Below are positions 1 to 7,086 of a stretch of DNA of 19,812 nt, one piece after another; the stretch's first letter is position 1, and every line of letters starts with the position of its first letter. The DNA is from an uncultured Lachnospiraceae bacterium (GTDB lineage: Bacteria; Bacillota; Clostridia; Lachnospirales; Lachnospiraceae), in NCBI GenBank assembly GCA_910587085.1, contig CAJUMC010000002.1, positions 117,567 through 137,378 on the forward strand, in the 5' to 3' direction. The notes under the pieces are model-generated. The model was not told the origin of the DNA and searched no databases. It saw only the letters and a program-made list of their open reading frames with translations. Both the position numbers and the translations under genes were made by a program.

Positions 1-28
1 AAAAAATAATGAAAGAAGGAGGCTGACT

Positions 29-385
29 ATGAATGCACAGTTTAAAAAAGGCGTGCTGGAGCTGTGTGTACTCACAAAGCTGCTGAAGAAAGATCAGTAC
101 GGCTATGAGCTGACCGAGGCGATCTCTCGGGAAATGGTTATTGCTACCGGCACCCTGTATCTGATTCTGAAACGTCTGAAGGACGACGAGTGTGTGGAAA
201 CCTATCTGGTGGAATCCGGGGAAGGACCGGCGCGCAAATACTATCATCTGACAGAAAAAGGAAAGGAATACTGTCAGAAAATGAGAAAAGAGTGGACGGA
301 ATTTGTGGCTGCCGTTATGCGGATTATGGATGAGGCCGATCAGGGCGGAGCAGAGGGGGAAAAGCTGGAAGGGCAGGAGCGGTAA
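29..385 (+). CDS. PadR family transcriptional regulator
   Basis: A 118-residue PadR-type winged-helix repressor, expected to bind DNA as a dimer and respond to stress or small ligands. The N-terminus (QFKKGVLELCVL), the YGYEL segment near residue 25 and the wing EGPARKYYHLTEKGK near residues 70-84 are the family hallmarks. The ATG has an ideal AAGGAGG at 16-22. In the family the second DNA-binding segment usually reads GTLYPLLKRL; here it is GTLYLILKRL, so the conserved proline is leucine. The next gene is a HAAS-domain protein, and PadR plus HAAS/DUF4097 is a recurrent two-gene unit in Firmicutes, so PadR probably controls its own operon. The target is not known. The gene ends 56 nt before its partner. 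Confidence 0.93.
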   Translation: MNAQFKKGVLELCVLTKLLKKDQYGYELTEAISREMVIATGTLYLILKRLKDDECVETYLVESGEGPARKYYHLTEKGKEYCQKMRKEWTEFVAAVMRIMDEADQGGAEGEKLEGQER

Positions 386-441
386 GCAATGCGAAAATCC
401 GGCGGAAAGGACGCTGCGGTGCAGCAGAAGTGGAGGGAATC

Positions 442-2475
442 ATGAATAAAAAGGAATATATGGAGCAGCTCTCGCGGGCGCTGGAATGTGTTGATTCGGA
501 TACGGCGCGGGATATTATGGAGGATTACGAGGCCCATTTCGAGCGCGCAGCGGAATCCGGCCGTTCCGAGCAGGAAGTGATCGGGGAGCTCGGGAGCATT
601 GAAGAATTTGTGGAAGAGCTTCGTCAGTTTACCACCGGCAGGGAGACACCGCATGAGAGCAGAGGAAACGCTGTGCGGGAAGGCTGTACCGCTCTGAATC
701 ACAGCGGAGCGGACGGCGCGCCGGTTAAGGCAGGCAGCGGGGAACACAAGGCTGCGGAAGCCGGCCGCGATCAAAACGCCGGCTGTGCGGAAAACGGTAA
801 CGGCAGTACCCCAAACAGCGCACCGGGGCAGAATGACAGCGCAGAACAGAATAAAATGGAAAGAATTAGTGATTCCATAGACAGAAAGTTTGACCGCTTT
901 GGAGATTCTGTGGACAAAAAGCTCGATCCGATCGGCGAAGCAATAGACAGAAAATTTGACGGCTTCGGGGATTCCGTGGATAAAAAGTTTAACCGGTTCG
1001 GGGATTCCGTGGACGAAAAGTTTGACCGGTTCGGAGATGCCGTGGACGATAAATTCGACCGGATCGGCGAGATTGTAAACAGCGCAGTCAGTGCGGCGAC
1101 AAGCCATCTCAAGCAGGTGCCGGGCTACCTTGACAAAGTGTTCAGCAATATGGGCGACTGGTTCGGCAGCTGCGAAAAATCGGGGGAGAGCGAGAAGGAT
1201 TACCGCAGGCGTCAGGAAGATGCAAAATATGACCGGAAAAGCAGGCAGGAACGCGCTTGTGGGGAGCGGGAATACGTCCATACCGAGGGAAGCTACCATT
1301 ACAGCGCGGATTCCGGAGAGGAATATATGGACGAGTGCAGCGGCATGCTGACGCAGGCTGACAGAATCCGCCATATAACCGTGGACAGCAAGGCGGCGGA
1401 CGTAGTAATCAGAAAGGCGGAGGATGGTATTTTCCGCTACAGTTATCAGAACGATGGCAGTGCGGGAAGCAAAATTGTATACCGGCTGGAAAAGCGTATT
1501 TCTCAGGATACCATTCATCTGAGCATTGGGCGCGACGAGCAGGTGCAGAAGAAGAATCATTTTACCATCCTTGGCGGCATTTTCGATGAAAATGCGGATA
1601 TCCAGCTGGAACTGAGGCTGCCGGAATGGATGGAAACGCTCAGTGTCTGCGGAAAAAGCGGCGATATCAGCATGCAGTCCTGCCAAATCCGGACCCTTCA
1701 GCTCAAAACAACTTCGGGGGATATTCGGATCGTCGATTCCTCAGCGGAAAAATGCATGCTGGAGACGATGAGCGGGGATGCCGAGGCGCGGAACGGAAAC
1801 TTTGATTATCTGCTGGCCGCCAGCAAGAGCGGAGATGCCAGAATATTCTGCGTTCGGGCGGAGAAAGCCGCCTGCCGTTCCATGAGCGGGGATGCTGTGG
1901 CAACCGACTGCTCGTTGGGTGAGGCAGTGGTGGCGAGCATGAGCGGGGATGCCAGAGTCACCAGCTGCAAGGGGGGCACCGTCAGCGTGGAGAGCGTGAG
2001 CGGGGATGCCAGAATTGATAAGGTCAGTATGCGGAATATTAAGCTTTCGAGCACCAGCGGCGACGCAAACGCCTCGGGCGCGGACGCGGAAAAATTTATT
2101 GTAAAAACGGTTTCCGGCGATGTGGACGCGAAGGAAGTGCGATCCGTCATGCTGAAGGCATCCTCGACGAGCGGCGATATCAGCCTGCGCGGTTCTTCAG
2201 CGGATATGACGCTTGCGAACGGCAGCGGCGATATTATCGTGGTTCAGGAGGGCAATACTAGGGCAGCGGTGACGACGCGCAGCGGCGATGTGAGCTTTCA
2301 TCTCAAAAATGAAGGAGAAGGCTTTGCCGCCCGGGTTTCCACGCATGGGGACATCAGCTTCCGCTACGGGAACCTGAAGCTGAATGAGGCGGGAAACGGC
2401 CTGCACCGGTACGGTGCCGAGGGCAGCGGCCTGAACATCAGCCTGACCTCCGGAGATATCATGGTTACGGACTGA
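442..2475 (+). CDS. HAAS-domain protein with hendecad repeats and DUF4097 beta-solenoid
   Basis: A 677-residue protein; the ATG at 442 is chosen because GGAGGG lies at 432-437 (an in-frame GTG at 430 lies upstream of that site). Residues 1-63 form a HAAS (DUF1700-like) helical domain (KKEYMEQLSRAL, then EEFVEEL). Residues 64-140 are a low-complexity linker. Residues 141-217 are seven uninterrupted 11-residue repeats of the type RFGDSVDKKFD, suggesting a hendecad coiled coil. Residues about 305-677 form a DUF4097-type repeat domain in which SGD recurs every 19 residues, as expected of a beta-solenoid. No signal peptide or obvious membrane helix is visible, so location is uncertain. HAAS/DUF4097 proteins typically accompany PadR regulators, as here, but their biochemical role is not established. 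Confidence 0.88.
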   Translation: MNKKEYMEQLSRALECVDSDTARDIMEDYEAHFERAAESGRSEQEVIGELGSIEEFVEELRQFTTGRETPHESRGNAVREGCTALNHSGADGAPVKAGSGEHKAAEAGRDQNAGCAENGNGSTPNSAPGQNDSAEQNKMERISDSIDRKFDRFGDSVDKKLDPIGEAIDRKFDGFGDSVDKKFNRFGDSVDEKFDRFGDAVDDKFDRIGEIVNSAVSAATSHLKQVPGYLDKVFSNMGDWFGSCEKSGESEKDYRRRQEDAKYDRKSRQERACGEREYVHTEGSYHYSADSGEEYMDECSGMLTQADRIRHITVDSKAADVVIRKAEDGIFRYSYQNDGSAGSKIVYRLEKRISQDTIHLSIGRDEQVQKKNHFTILGGIFDENADIQLELRLPEWMETLSVCGKSGDISMQSCQIRTLQLKTTSGDIRIVDSSAEKCMLETMSGDAEARNGNFDYLLAASKSGDARIFCVRAEKAACRSMSGDAVATDCSLGEAVVASMSGDARVTSCKGGTVSVESVSGDARIDKVSMRNIKLSSTSGDANASGADAEKFIVKTVSGDVDAKEVRSVMLKASSTSGDISLRGSSADMTLANGSGDIIVVQEGNTRAAVTTRSGDVSFHLKNEGEGFAARVSTHGDISFRYGNLKLNEAGNGLHRYGAEGSGLNISLTSGDIMVTD

Positions 2476-2535
2476 AACTGCTGTGCGCCGGAAGCAGGAA
2501 AGAGGCCGGGCATAAACAAGATATATGAGAATCAG

Positions 2536-2584
2536 GGCCGCAGAAGCCATCCCAAGCCGGGAAGTGCTTCTGCGGCCTTCTTTT
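2536..2584 (+). terminator. Intrinsic terminator after the HAAS/DUF4097 gene
   Basis: A 12-bp perfect stem GGCCGCAGAAGC / GCTTCTGCGGCC (2536-2547 with 2566-2577) encloses an 18-nt loop that can form a small inner TCCC/GGGA stem. TTCTTTT follows directly. It ends the padR operon 60 nt after the stop codon. Confidence 0.85.
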
Positions 2585-2628
2585 GTGCCCGGTGTTTTTT
2601 GTTTTTCGATGCTTTCCAGCGCTCTGCT

Positions 2629-2874
2629 TTACTGAGGCTCCTCAATCTCGAGCGTGACCGTCCATTCGCTGCCGTACGGGACAATATCCGTCACCTTGCC
2701 GGAGAGGCTTTTCAGACGCTTCGGCGTGTTGTTCGACATGGCGAGCGCCGGGATTATCGTATAGTAGTAGACTGTTCCCGCAAGGGTGCTGAGCGTCGAT
2801 TCGGCCAGTGACACCGTATCGCCGACCGCCATCAGCCCTTCTCGGGACATGCGGAAATCCATTTTCCGGACCAT
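2629..2874 (-). CDS. Small conserved-looking protein of unknown function
   Basis: An 81-residue protein on the minus strand, convergent with the padR operon. I do not recognise a named family. The start at 2874 is fixed by GGAGGT seven bases upstream; the longer reading to 3045 adds an arginine-rich stretch with no ribosome site. The protein begins MVRKMDFRMSREGLMAVGDTV, has a hydrophobic YYYTIIPALAM middle, and ends with KVTDIVPYGSEWTVTLEIEE, which alternates like beta strands. It is probably a small soluble beta-rich protein. A TTGCGG-N17-TATGAT promoter lies immediately upstream. It ends TAA. The reality of the gene rests on the ribosome site, the promoter and the protein-like composition. 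Confidence 0.66.
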   Translation of the reverse strand: MVRKMDFRMSREGLMAVGDTVSLAESTLSTLAGTVYYYTIIPALAMSNNTPKRLKSLSGKVTDIVPYGSEWTVTLEIEEPQ

Positions 2875-2893
2875 GGCATTCACCTCCGCACTC

Positions 2894-2922
2894 ATCATAG
2901 CACAGAAACGCCTCCGCCGCAA
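2894..2922 (-). promoter_or_regulatory. Candidate sigma-A promoter for the small minus-strand gene
   Basis: On the minus strand, TTGCGG (2917-2922), a 17-nt spacer and TATGAT (2894-2899). Transcription would begin almost at the ribosome site, giving a leader of roughly 10-15 nt. That is unusually short, so the call is tentative. Confidence 0.45.
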
Positions 2923-3074
2923 ACGGATCTGCCGGAAAAGGATTTGCCGGAAACATTCTGCGGACGGACGTGCGGATGTTTTTTCGGAAGTATTTCTGCG
3001 GGGTGAAAGATTGCGGCTGCAGGCGGTCTCAGGGCGTACATGCAAAAAACGAGGTCATACCGTCAACGAACATA

Positions 3075-3103
3075 TTGAAAAATCTGCATAAAAAGGGTAT
3101 ACT
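3075..3103 (+). promoter_or_regulatory. Sigma-A promoter for pyk
   Basis: TTGAAA (3075-3080), a 17-nt spacer and TATACT (3098-3103), close to consensus. The predicted start near 3110 leaves a leader of about 180 nt before pyk. The leader contains two hairpins: GTCCGCG-CCG-CGCGGAC (3177-3193) and GCCGC-AAGA-GCGGC (3252-3265), the second just ahead of the ribosome site. Confidence 0.8.
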
Positions 3104-3289
3104 TTTATACGGCGGTAATTTCAGGCAGCGGCGTGGACGAACAGACGTTCTGCGGGGCCTGCGGGAGACGGACGGAGTCCGCGCCGCGCGGACGGCGGAA
3201 TGCCAAAGCCGCAGCGCAAGCGGAGTGACGAACCGTCCTGTTAACATAAATGCCGCAAGAGCGGCGAAATAAAAGGAAGGGAACGAAAA

Positions 3290-4708
3290 ATGAGGAGAAC
3301 AAAGATTATTTGCACCCTGGGACCGGCGGTTGACGATGAGAAAATGATCAAAAAACTGATTGTGAACGGCATGGACTGTGCGCGGTTCAACTTTTCCCAC
3401 GGGACGCACGAGGAGCAGCGGGAGAGAATGGATCGCGTGCGCAGGGTGAGCGCAGAGCTTGACGTTCCGGTTGCCCTGCTGCTGGATACCAAGGGGCCGG
3501 AGATCCGCCTGAAGGATTTTGAGGGAGGTTCCGCCATGCTGAAAAACGGGCAGACCTTCACTCTCGATACGGATCGGGAGACCCTCGGGGATGCAACGCG
3601 GATCGGCCTGACCTACGATAAGCTGGCGAAGAATGTTTCCGAGGGGACGCGCATCCTGATCGACGACGGGAAAATCGCGCTGAAGGTGGAGCAGATCAAG
3701 GGAACGAAGGTGATCTGTACCGTAGTCAACGGCGGAAAGGTGAGCAATCATAAGAGCATCAACATTCCGAATGTCAGCATTCCGATGCCGTACCTTTCTC
3801 CGGTTGACAAGGAGGATATTCTGTTCGGCATTGAACAGCAGGTCGATTTTATTGCGGCTTCCTTTGTGCGCAGCGCGGACGATGTGAGGAAGCTTAGGAA
3901 ATTCCTGAAGGACAACGGCGGCGGGGCGATCCAGATTATCAGTAAAATTGAGAACGGCGAGGGAGTAAACAATCTGGCCGAGATTATCGAGGAGAGCGAC
4001 GGCATCATGGTGGCGCGCGGCGATCTCGGCGTGGAAATACCGTTCCGCAAGATTCCGGCGCTGCAGAAGGTGATGATCAATCAGTGCAATGAGGCGGGCA
4101 AAATTGTCGTTACCGCGACGCAGATGCTCGAGTCGATGACGCAGAACCCGCGCCCGACGAGAGCGGAGGTGTCGGATGTGGCAAACTCCATCTACGACGG
4201 CACGACGGCCATTATGCTGTCCGGGGAGTCCGCGGCGGGAGCATACCCGGCGGAAGCGGTGCGGACGATGGCGGAAATCGCGCAGAGCACCGAGGAATCC
4301 ATCGACTACAACAAATATTTTGTGCGCGATCATCTCCGCATGGAGCACAATACGGTGAACGCCGTGTGCGCTTCGGCCTACAGCGCGGCGAGCTTCCTGA
4401 ACGCGGACGCGATTGTGGCGGTGACGAGGAGCGGCAGGACGGCAAAGATCCTGTCCGATTTCAAACCGACCTGCCCGGTAATTGCAGTGACTATGGAGCA
4501 GAGGGGACTGCGGCAGCTGAAGCTTGCCTGGGGTATCAAGCCGGTGCAGGCGCACGAGATCGACACGCCGGAGAGGCTGTTTAATTACGCCCTGCGGAAG
4601 GCTCAGGAATCAGGACTGGTAAAAAAAGGAAGCACTCTGATTGTCATTACCTCCTCCGATCTTGAGGACAATACAATGAACGATGTGATGAGAGTCTGCA
4701 AGATATGA
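3290..4708 (+). CDS. pyk: Pyruvate kinase
   Basis: A cytosolic glycolytic enzyme converting phosphoenolpyruvate and ADP to pyruvate and ATP. At 472 residues it has the classic three-domain form and lacks the extra C-terminal PEP-utiliser-like domain (total about 585) found in Bacillus. Visible motifs: substrate residues R32, N34 and S36 (ARFNFSHG); DTKGPEIR at 66-73; ISKIEN with K219 and E221; MVARGDLGVEIP with D245; VVTATQMLESM with T277; and RAEVSDVANSIYDG. TRSGRTA at 379-385 is the phosphate loop used for allosteric sugar-phosphate binding. A ribosome site (AAGGAAGGG) precedes the ATG. The gene has its own promoter and a roughly 180-nt leader. No terminator is visible before the sigma factor gene, so read-through is possible. 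Confidence 0.97.
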   Translation: MRRTKIICTLGPAVDDEKMIKKLIVNGMDCARFNFSHGTHEEQRERMDRVRRVSAELDVPVALLLDTKGPEIRLKDFEGGSAMLKNGQTFTLDTDRETLGDATRIGLTYDKLAKNVSEGTRILIDDGKIALKVEQIKGTKVICTVVNGGKVSNHKSINIPNVSIPMPYLSPVDKEDILFGIEQQVDFIAASFVRSADDVRKLRKFLKDNGGGAIQIISKIENGEGVNNLAEIIEESDGIMVARGDLGVEIPFRKIPALQKVMINQCNEAGKIVVTATQMLESMTQNPRPTRAEVSDVANSIYDGTTAIMLSGESAAGAYPAEAVRTMAEIAQSTEESIDYNKYFVRDHLRMEHNTVNAVCASAYSAASFLNADAIVAVTRSGRTAKILSDFKPTCPVIAVTMEQRGLRQLKLAWGIKPVQAHEIDTPERLFNYALRKAQESGLVKKGSTLIVITSSDLEDNTMNDVMRVCKI

Positions 4709-4793
4709 GAAAATTCCGGGTATAGTAAATCAGGCGGGCAGCTGTACCAGCCGTACGGCGGATGCAGCGTGCCCGCGGCTTTGGAGGTCTGAC

Positions 4794-5393
4794 ATGACGG
4801 AAGAAGAAATAATAGATCTGATTCGAAGGCAGGATGACGCCGGGATGTCGGCGCTGGCGGAGCGGTTTGAAAAGCTGCTTTTTTACATTGTCCGCGGGAT
4901 ACTCGGAAGCCGCCAGGATGATATCGAGGAGTGTGTCAATGATACCTACCTGAAAATCTGGCGGAATGTGGAGCGGTACGATTTTGAGAGGGCGTCCCTG
5001 GCAACCTGGCTAAAAGTAATTGCCAGAAATACGGCTCTCAACCGTCTTCGCGACGTCCGGCGCCATGAGGAGCAGTGCTGCAGCGGAGAGCTGTCGGAGC
5101 TTGCGGACACCGTTGCGGACGCACGTCAGAATGTGGAAAATCAGATTGTCAGAAAGGAGCAGGCGGCGCGGCTGAACGAGGTTGTGCGCCGGCTTCCGGA
5201 CAGAGAGAGAGAGCTGATGCTCCGGAAATACTTTTATCTCCAGTCTTCGAAGACGATTGCGTCCTCGATGGGCATGACGGTGAACGCGGTCGATACGCGG
5301 CTGTCCAGGCTGAGAAGCCGCATGAGGGAGGAGTTTTCGGAGTGGGAGCAGGAAGGAGGAACGGCTGAAAATGACAGAGGAAATGCTTGTTGA
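4794..5393 (+). CDS. ECF-type RNA polymerase sigma factor
   Basis: A 199-residue sigma-70 family factor. Region 2 spans roughly residues 19-88 (DDIEECVNDTYLKIWRNVERY, then ATWLKVIARNTALNRLRD). Region 4 spans about 128-180, with LPDRERELMLRKYF and the helix-turn-helix SSKTIASSMGMTVNAVDTRL. No region 3 is present, which fits the ECF class. GGAGG lies just before the ATG. The leader can fold a stem pairing GCGGGCAGCTG (4734-4744) with CAGCGTGCCCGC (4765-4776). The 3' end overlaps the next gene by 23 nt, the usual arrangement for a sigma factor with its membrane anti-sigma partner. The promoters it recognises cannot be told from this window. Confidence 0.93.
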   Translation: MTEEEIIDLIRRQDDAGMSALAERFEKLLFYIVRGILGSRQDDIEECVNDTYLKIWRNVERYDFERASLATWLKVIARNTALNRLRDVRRHEEQCCSGELSELADTVADARQNVENQIVRKEQAARLNEVVRRLPDRERELMLRKYFYLQSSKTIASSMGMTVNAVDTRLSRLRSRMREEFSEWEQEGGTAENDRGNAC

Positions 5394-5811
5394 TCTGATG
5401 GGGGAACTTGATGTCAGCCTGCTGGCCGGAGATTATCCGGAACGCGATCTGGAGCGGAAGAGAGCGGACTGGCTGTCAATGTTTCTTCGGGAGAAAAGCT
5501 GGCGCAGGGACAGAGTGGAAAACGGGCTTGCTGCAGAGCGCGCTGCGGCTGCGCAGGAGGTGCAGGAAAAATGCGAGCCGGCAGGGGGCAGGAAAAGGAG
5601 CAGGAAGCGCAGGCTTGCGGCAGTCAGCCCGCTGACCTACGACTGGGGCGAAGCGATCCGTACGGATCTGGGCGGAAGGCTGCATGCAGGGGTAAATACG
5701 GTGAAGAAAAAGGCGGCAGCGCTGTCTGGTTTTCTTTACGGCGTATTGACGATGGCGGTGGTTGCGCTCTCGTTTTTTGCGATCGTGGAGAAAAAGCGGA
5801 AGGCGGTGTGA
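5371..5811 (+). CDS. Putative anti-sigma factor or small membrane protein
   Basis: A 146-residue protein whose start overlaps the sigma factor gene, preceded by GGAGGA. Residues 1-66 are charged and helical, 67-82 are very basic (GGRKRSRKRR), and one membrane helix lies at about 118-139 (FLYGVLTMAVVALSFFAIV), followed by a basic tail KKRKAV. I see no zinc-binding HxxxCxxC motif of ZAS anti-sigma factors. The assignment rests on the overlap, which implies translational coupling, and on the membrane helix with a cytoplasmic N-terminal domain. It could be another small sigma-operon membrane protein. Nothing else is recognisable. Confidence 0.6.
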   Translation: MTEEMLVDLMGELDVSLLAGDYPERDLERKRADWLSMFLREKSWRRDRVENGLAAERAAAAQEVQEKCEPAGGRKRSRKRRLAAVSPLTYDWGEAIRTDLGGRLHAGVNTVKKKAAALSGFLYGVLTMAVVALSFFAIVEKKRKAV

Positions 5812-5925
5812 CAGGAAAACGTCCCGGCGGAAGCGGATATTGTTTCTGCAGGGCCAGGAAACGCTCCGGCTGAAAAACGGAGGCGTCCCGGCCTATCCGG
5901 GGCTGAGAAATCTTCATGACTGCAG

Positions 5926-5947
5926 TATCGCAGGTTTGTCTGCGATA
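5926..5947. repeat. Perfect inverted repeat upstream of fabD
   Basis: TATCGCAG-GTTTGT-CTGCGATA is an 8-bp perfect inverted repeat with a 6-nt loop, 35 nt before fabD. It could be a repressor operator or an RNA hairpin. It does not match the FapR or FabT consensus sites known to me. No T-run follows, so it is not a standard terminator. Confidence 0.55.
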
Positions 5948-5982
5948 TGCACGGGGATTAAAGATAAAGTGAGGATAAGCGG

Positions 5983-6894
5983 ATGAAAAAAACGGCGTTT
6001 GTATTCCCGGGGCAGGGAGCCCAGTACGCGGGGATGGGAAAGGATTTTTACGAACAGTTTCCTGAGAGCAGGGAGGTATTCGGCCGGGCGGGAGAGCTGC
6101 TCGGCATGGATATGTGCGAGCTCTGCTTTGAGGAAAATGACAGGCTGGATTTGACGGAGTATACGCAGGCTGCCATGCTTACAGCCATTGGGGCAATGCT
6201 GAAGAAGATAGAGGCAATGGGAATCCGGCCGCAGGCAACCGCAGGCCTGAGCCTTGGGGAATACGCGGCGCTGGTGACCGCCGGCGTGCTGGATCTGTAC
6301 GATGCCATCCGGCTTGTACGGCTGCGCGGGCAGCTGATGCAGGAGGCCGTGCCGCAGGGCGTGGGCGGCATGGCGGCCGTTCTCGGGCTGGAGCAGTCCG
6401 CCGTGGAGCAGGTGTGCGAGGAGACGGAGGGCGTGGTTTCGATCGCAAATTACAATTGTCCGGGACAGCTTGTCATCTCCGGCGAGCTGGGTGCCGTTCA
6501 AGCCGCATCGGAGCGCCTGCGCGAGAGGGGCGCAAAGCGTGTTGTTCCGCTGAATGTGAGCGGGCCGTTCCACTCGCCGCTGTTGCGCGAGGCGGGGGAG
6601 AAGCTGTCCGAGGCGCTGCTGAAAGTCGAGATACATAAGCCGCAGATTCCTTACGCGGCGAATGTAACGGCGGAATACGTGACGGAGGCGGATCCTGTCC
6701 GCGGGCTGCTCGCAGAGCAGATTTCCTCATCCGTCCGGTGGCAGCAGTGCGTCGAGCGGATGATTGCGGATGGCGTGGAGCGCTTTGTGGAAATCGGGCC
6801 CGGCCGGACAATCTCCTCCTTTGTGAAAAAAATCGACCGGACAAGGGAGATCATCAATATCGACAAGGCGGAGGATCTGCAGAAGCTGGTTTAA
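5983..6894 (+). CDS. fabD: Malonyl-CoA:ACP transacylase
   Basis: Transfers malonyl from CoA to acyl carrier protein, the priming step for chain extension in type II fatty acid synthesis. The 303-residue length is normal. The N-terminal FPGQGAQYAGMG supplies the oxyanion glutamine (Q11). The nucleophile is S90 in GLSLGEYAAL, where leucine replaces the more usual histidine of GHSLGE. R115 in LVRLRGQLMQ binds the malonyl carboxylate and H197 in GPFHSPLL is the catalytic histidine. It is the first gene of the fab-acc cluster. GAGG lies before the ATG. No strong promoter is visible in the 171 nt upstream, though an inverted repeat is. A 192-nt gap separates it from fabG. Confidence 0.96.
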   Translation: MKKTAFVFPGQGAQYAGMGKDFYEQFPESREVFGRAGELLGMDMCELCFEENDRLDLTEYTQAAMLTAIGAMLKKIEAMGIRPQATAGLSLGEYAALVTAGVLDLYDAIRLVRLRGQLMQEAVPQGVGGMAAVLGLEQSAVEQVCEETEGVVSIANYNCPGQLVISGELGAVQAASERLRERGAKRVVPLNVSGPFHSPLLREAGEKLSEALLKVEIHKPQIPYAANVTAEYVTEADPVRGLLAEQISSSVRWQQCVERMIADGVERFVEIGPGRTISSFVKKIDRTREIINIDKAEDLQKLV

Positions 6895-7086
6895 GAAAGA
6901 AAAAATCAGGTGAAAACGAAAGCCTGGATAAATCCGGAAATTTGATGGAAATCAACACCGGTCAAGGGAAGAGAACCGGGGTGAAAACGGAAAACCTGGC
7001 TGATAACAAATTATGGAAAGTCTGCGGAAATGCAAGTGAAACATGCAGCGAAAGGCGGCTTTCACCAAATCAAGAAAGGAATTTTT

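Larger units (their letters stand above)
2875..3289. other. Divergent intergenic region
   Basis: About 415 nt without a convincing gene. It holds the minus-strand promoter near 2894-2922 and a short near-duplicate (GGATCTGCCGGAAA then GGATTTGCCGGAAA) at about 2925-2953. It also holds the pyruvate kinase promoter at 3075-3103 and that gene's long leader. Open frames across it are arginine-rich and lack ribosome sites. Confidence 0.6.

Noticed and set aside
862..1092. Tandem 33-bp units as a CRISPR array
   Set aside because: The units are contiguous without spacers and encode an in-frame 11-residue protein repeat.
340..1686. 448-codon minus-strand frame opposite the HAAS gene, with its own repeats
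   Set aside because: The repeats are the reverse reading of the 33-bp hendecad repeats, and there is no ribosome site.
3029..4555. 508-codon minus-strand frame opposite pyk
   Set aside because: It is antisense to an unmistakable pyruvate kinase and has His/Arg-rich shadow composition.
4721..4726. TATAGT as a -10 box for the sigma factor gene
   Set aside because: No acceptable -35 box lies at the right distance.
5934..5971. TTGTCT-N17-TAAAGA as a fabD promoter
   Set aside because: The match is poor in both hexamers, and the start would fall on the ribosome site.
7030..7086. Longer fabG starting at 7030
   Set aside because: The extra 19 residues do not belong to the SDR fold, and AAAGGA is placed correctly for the ATG at 7087.
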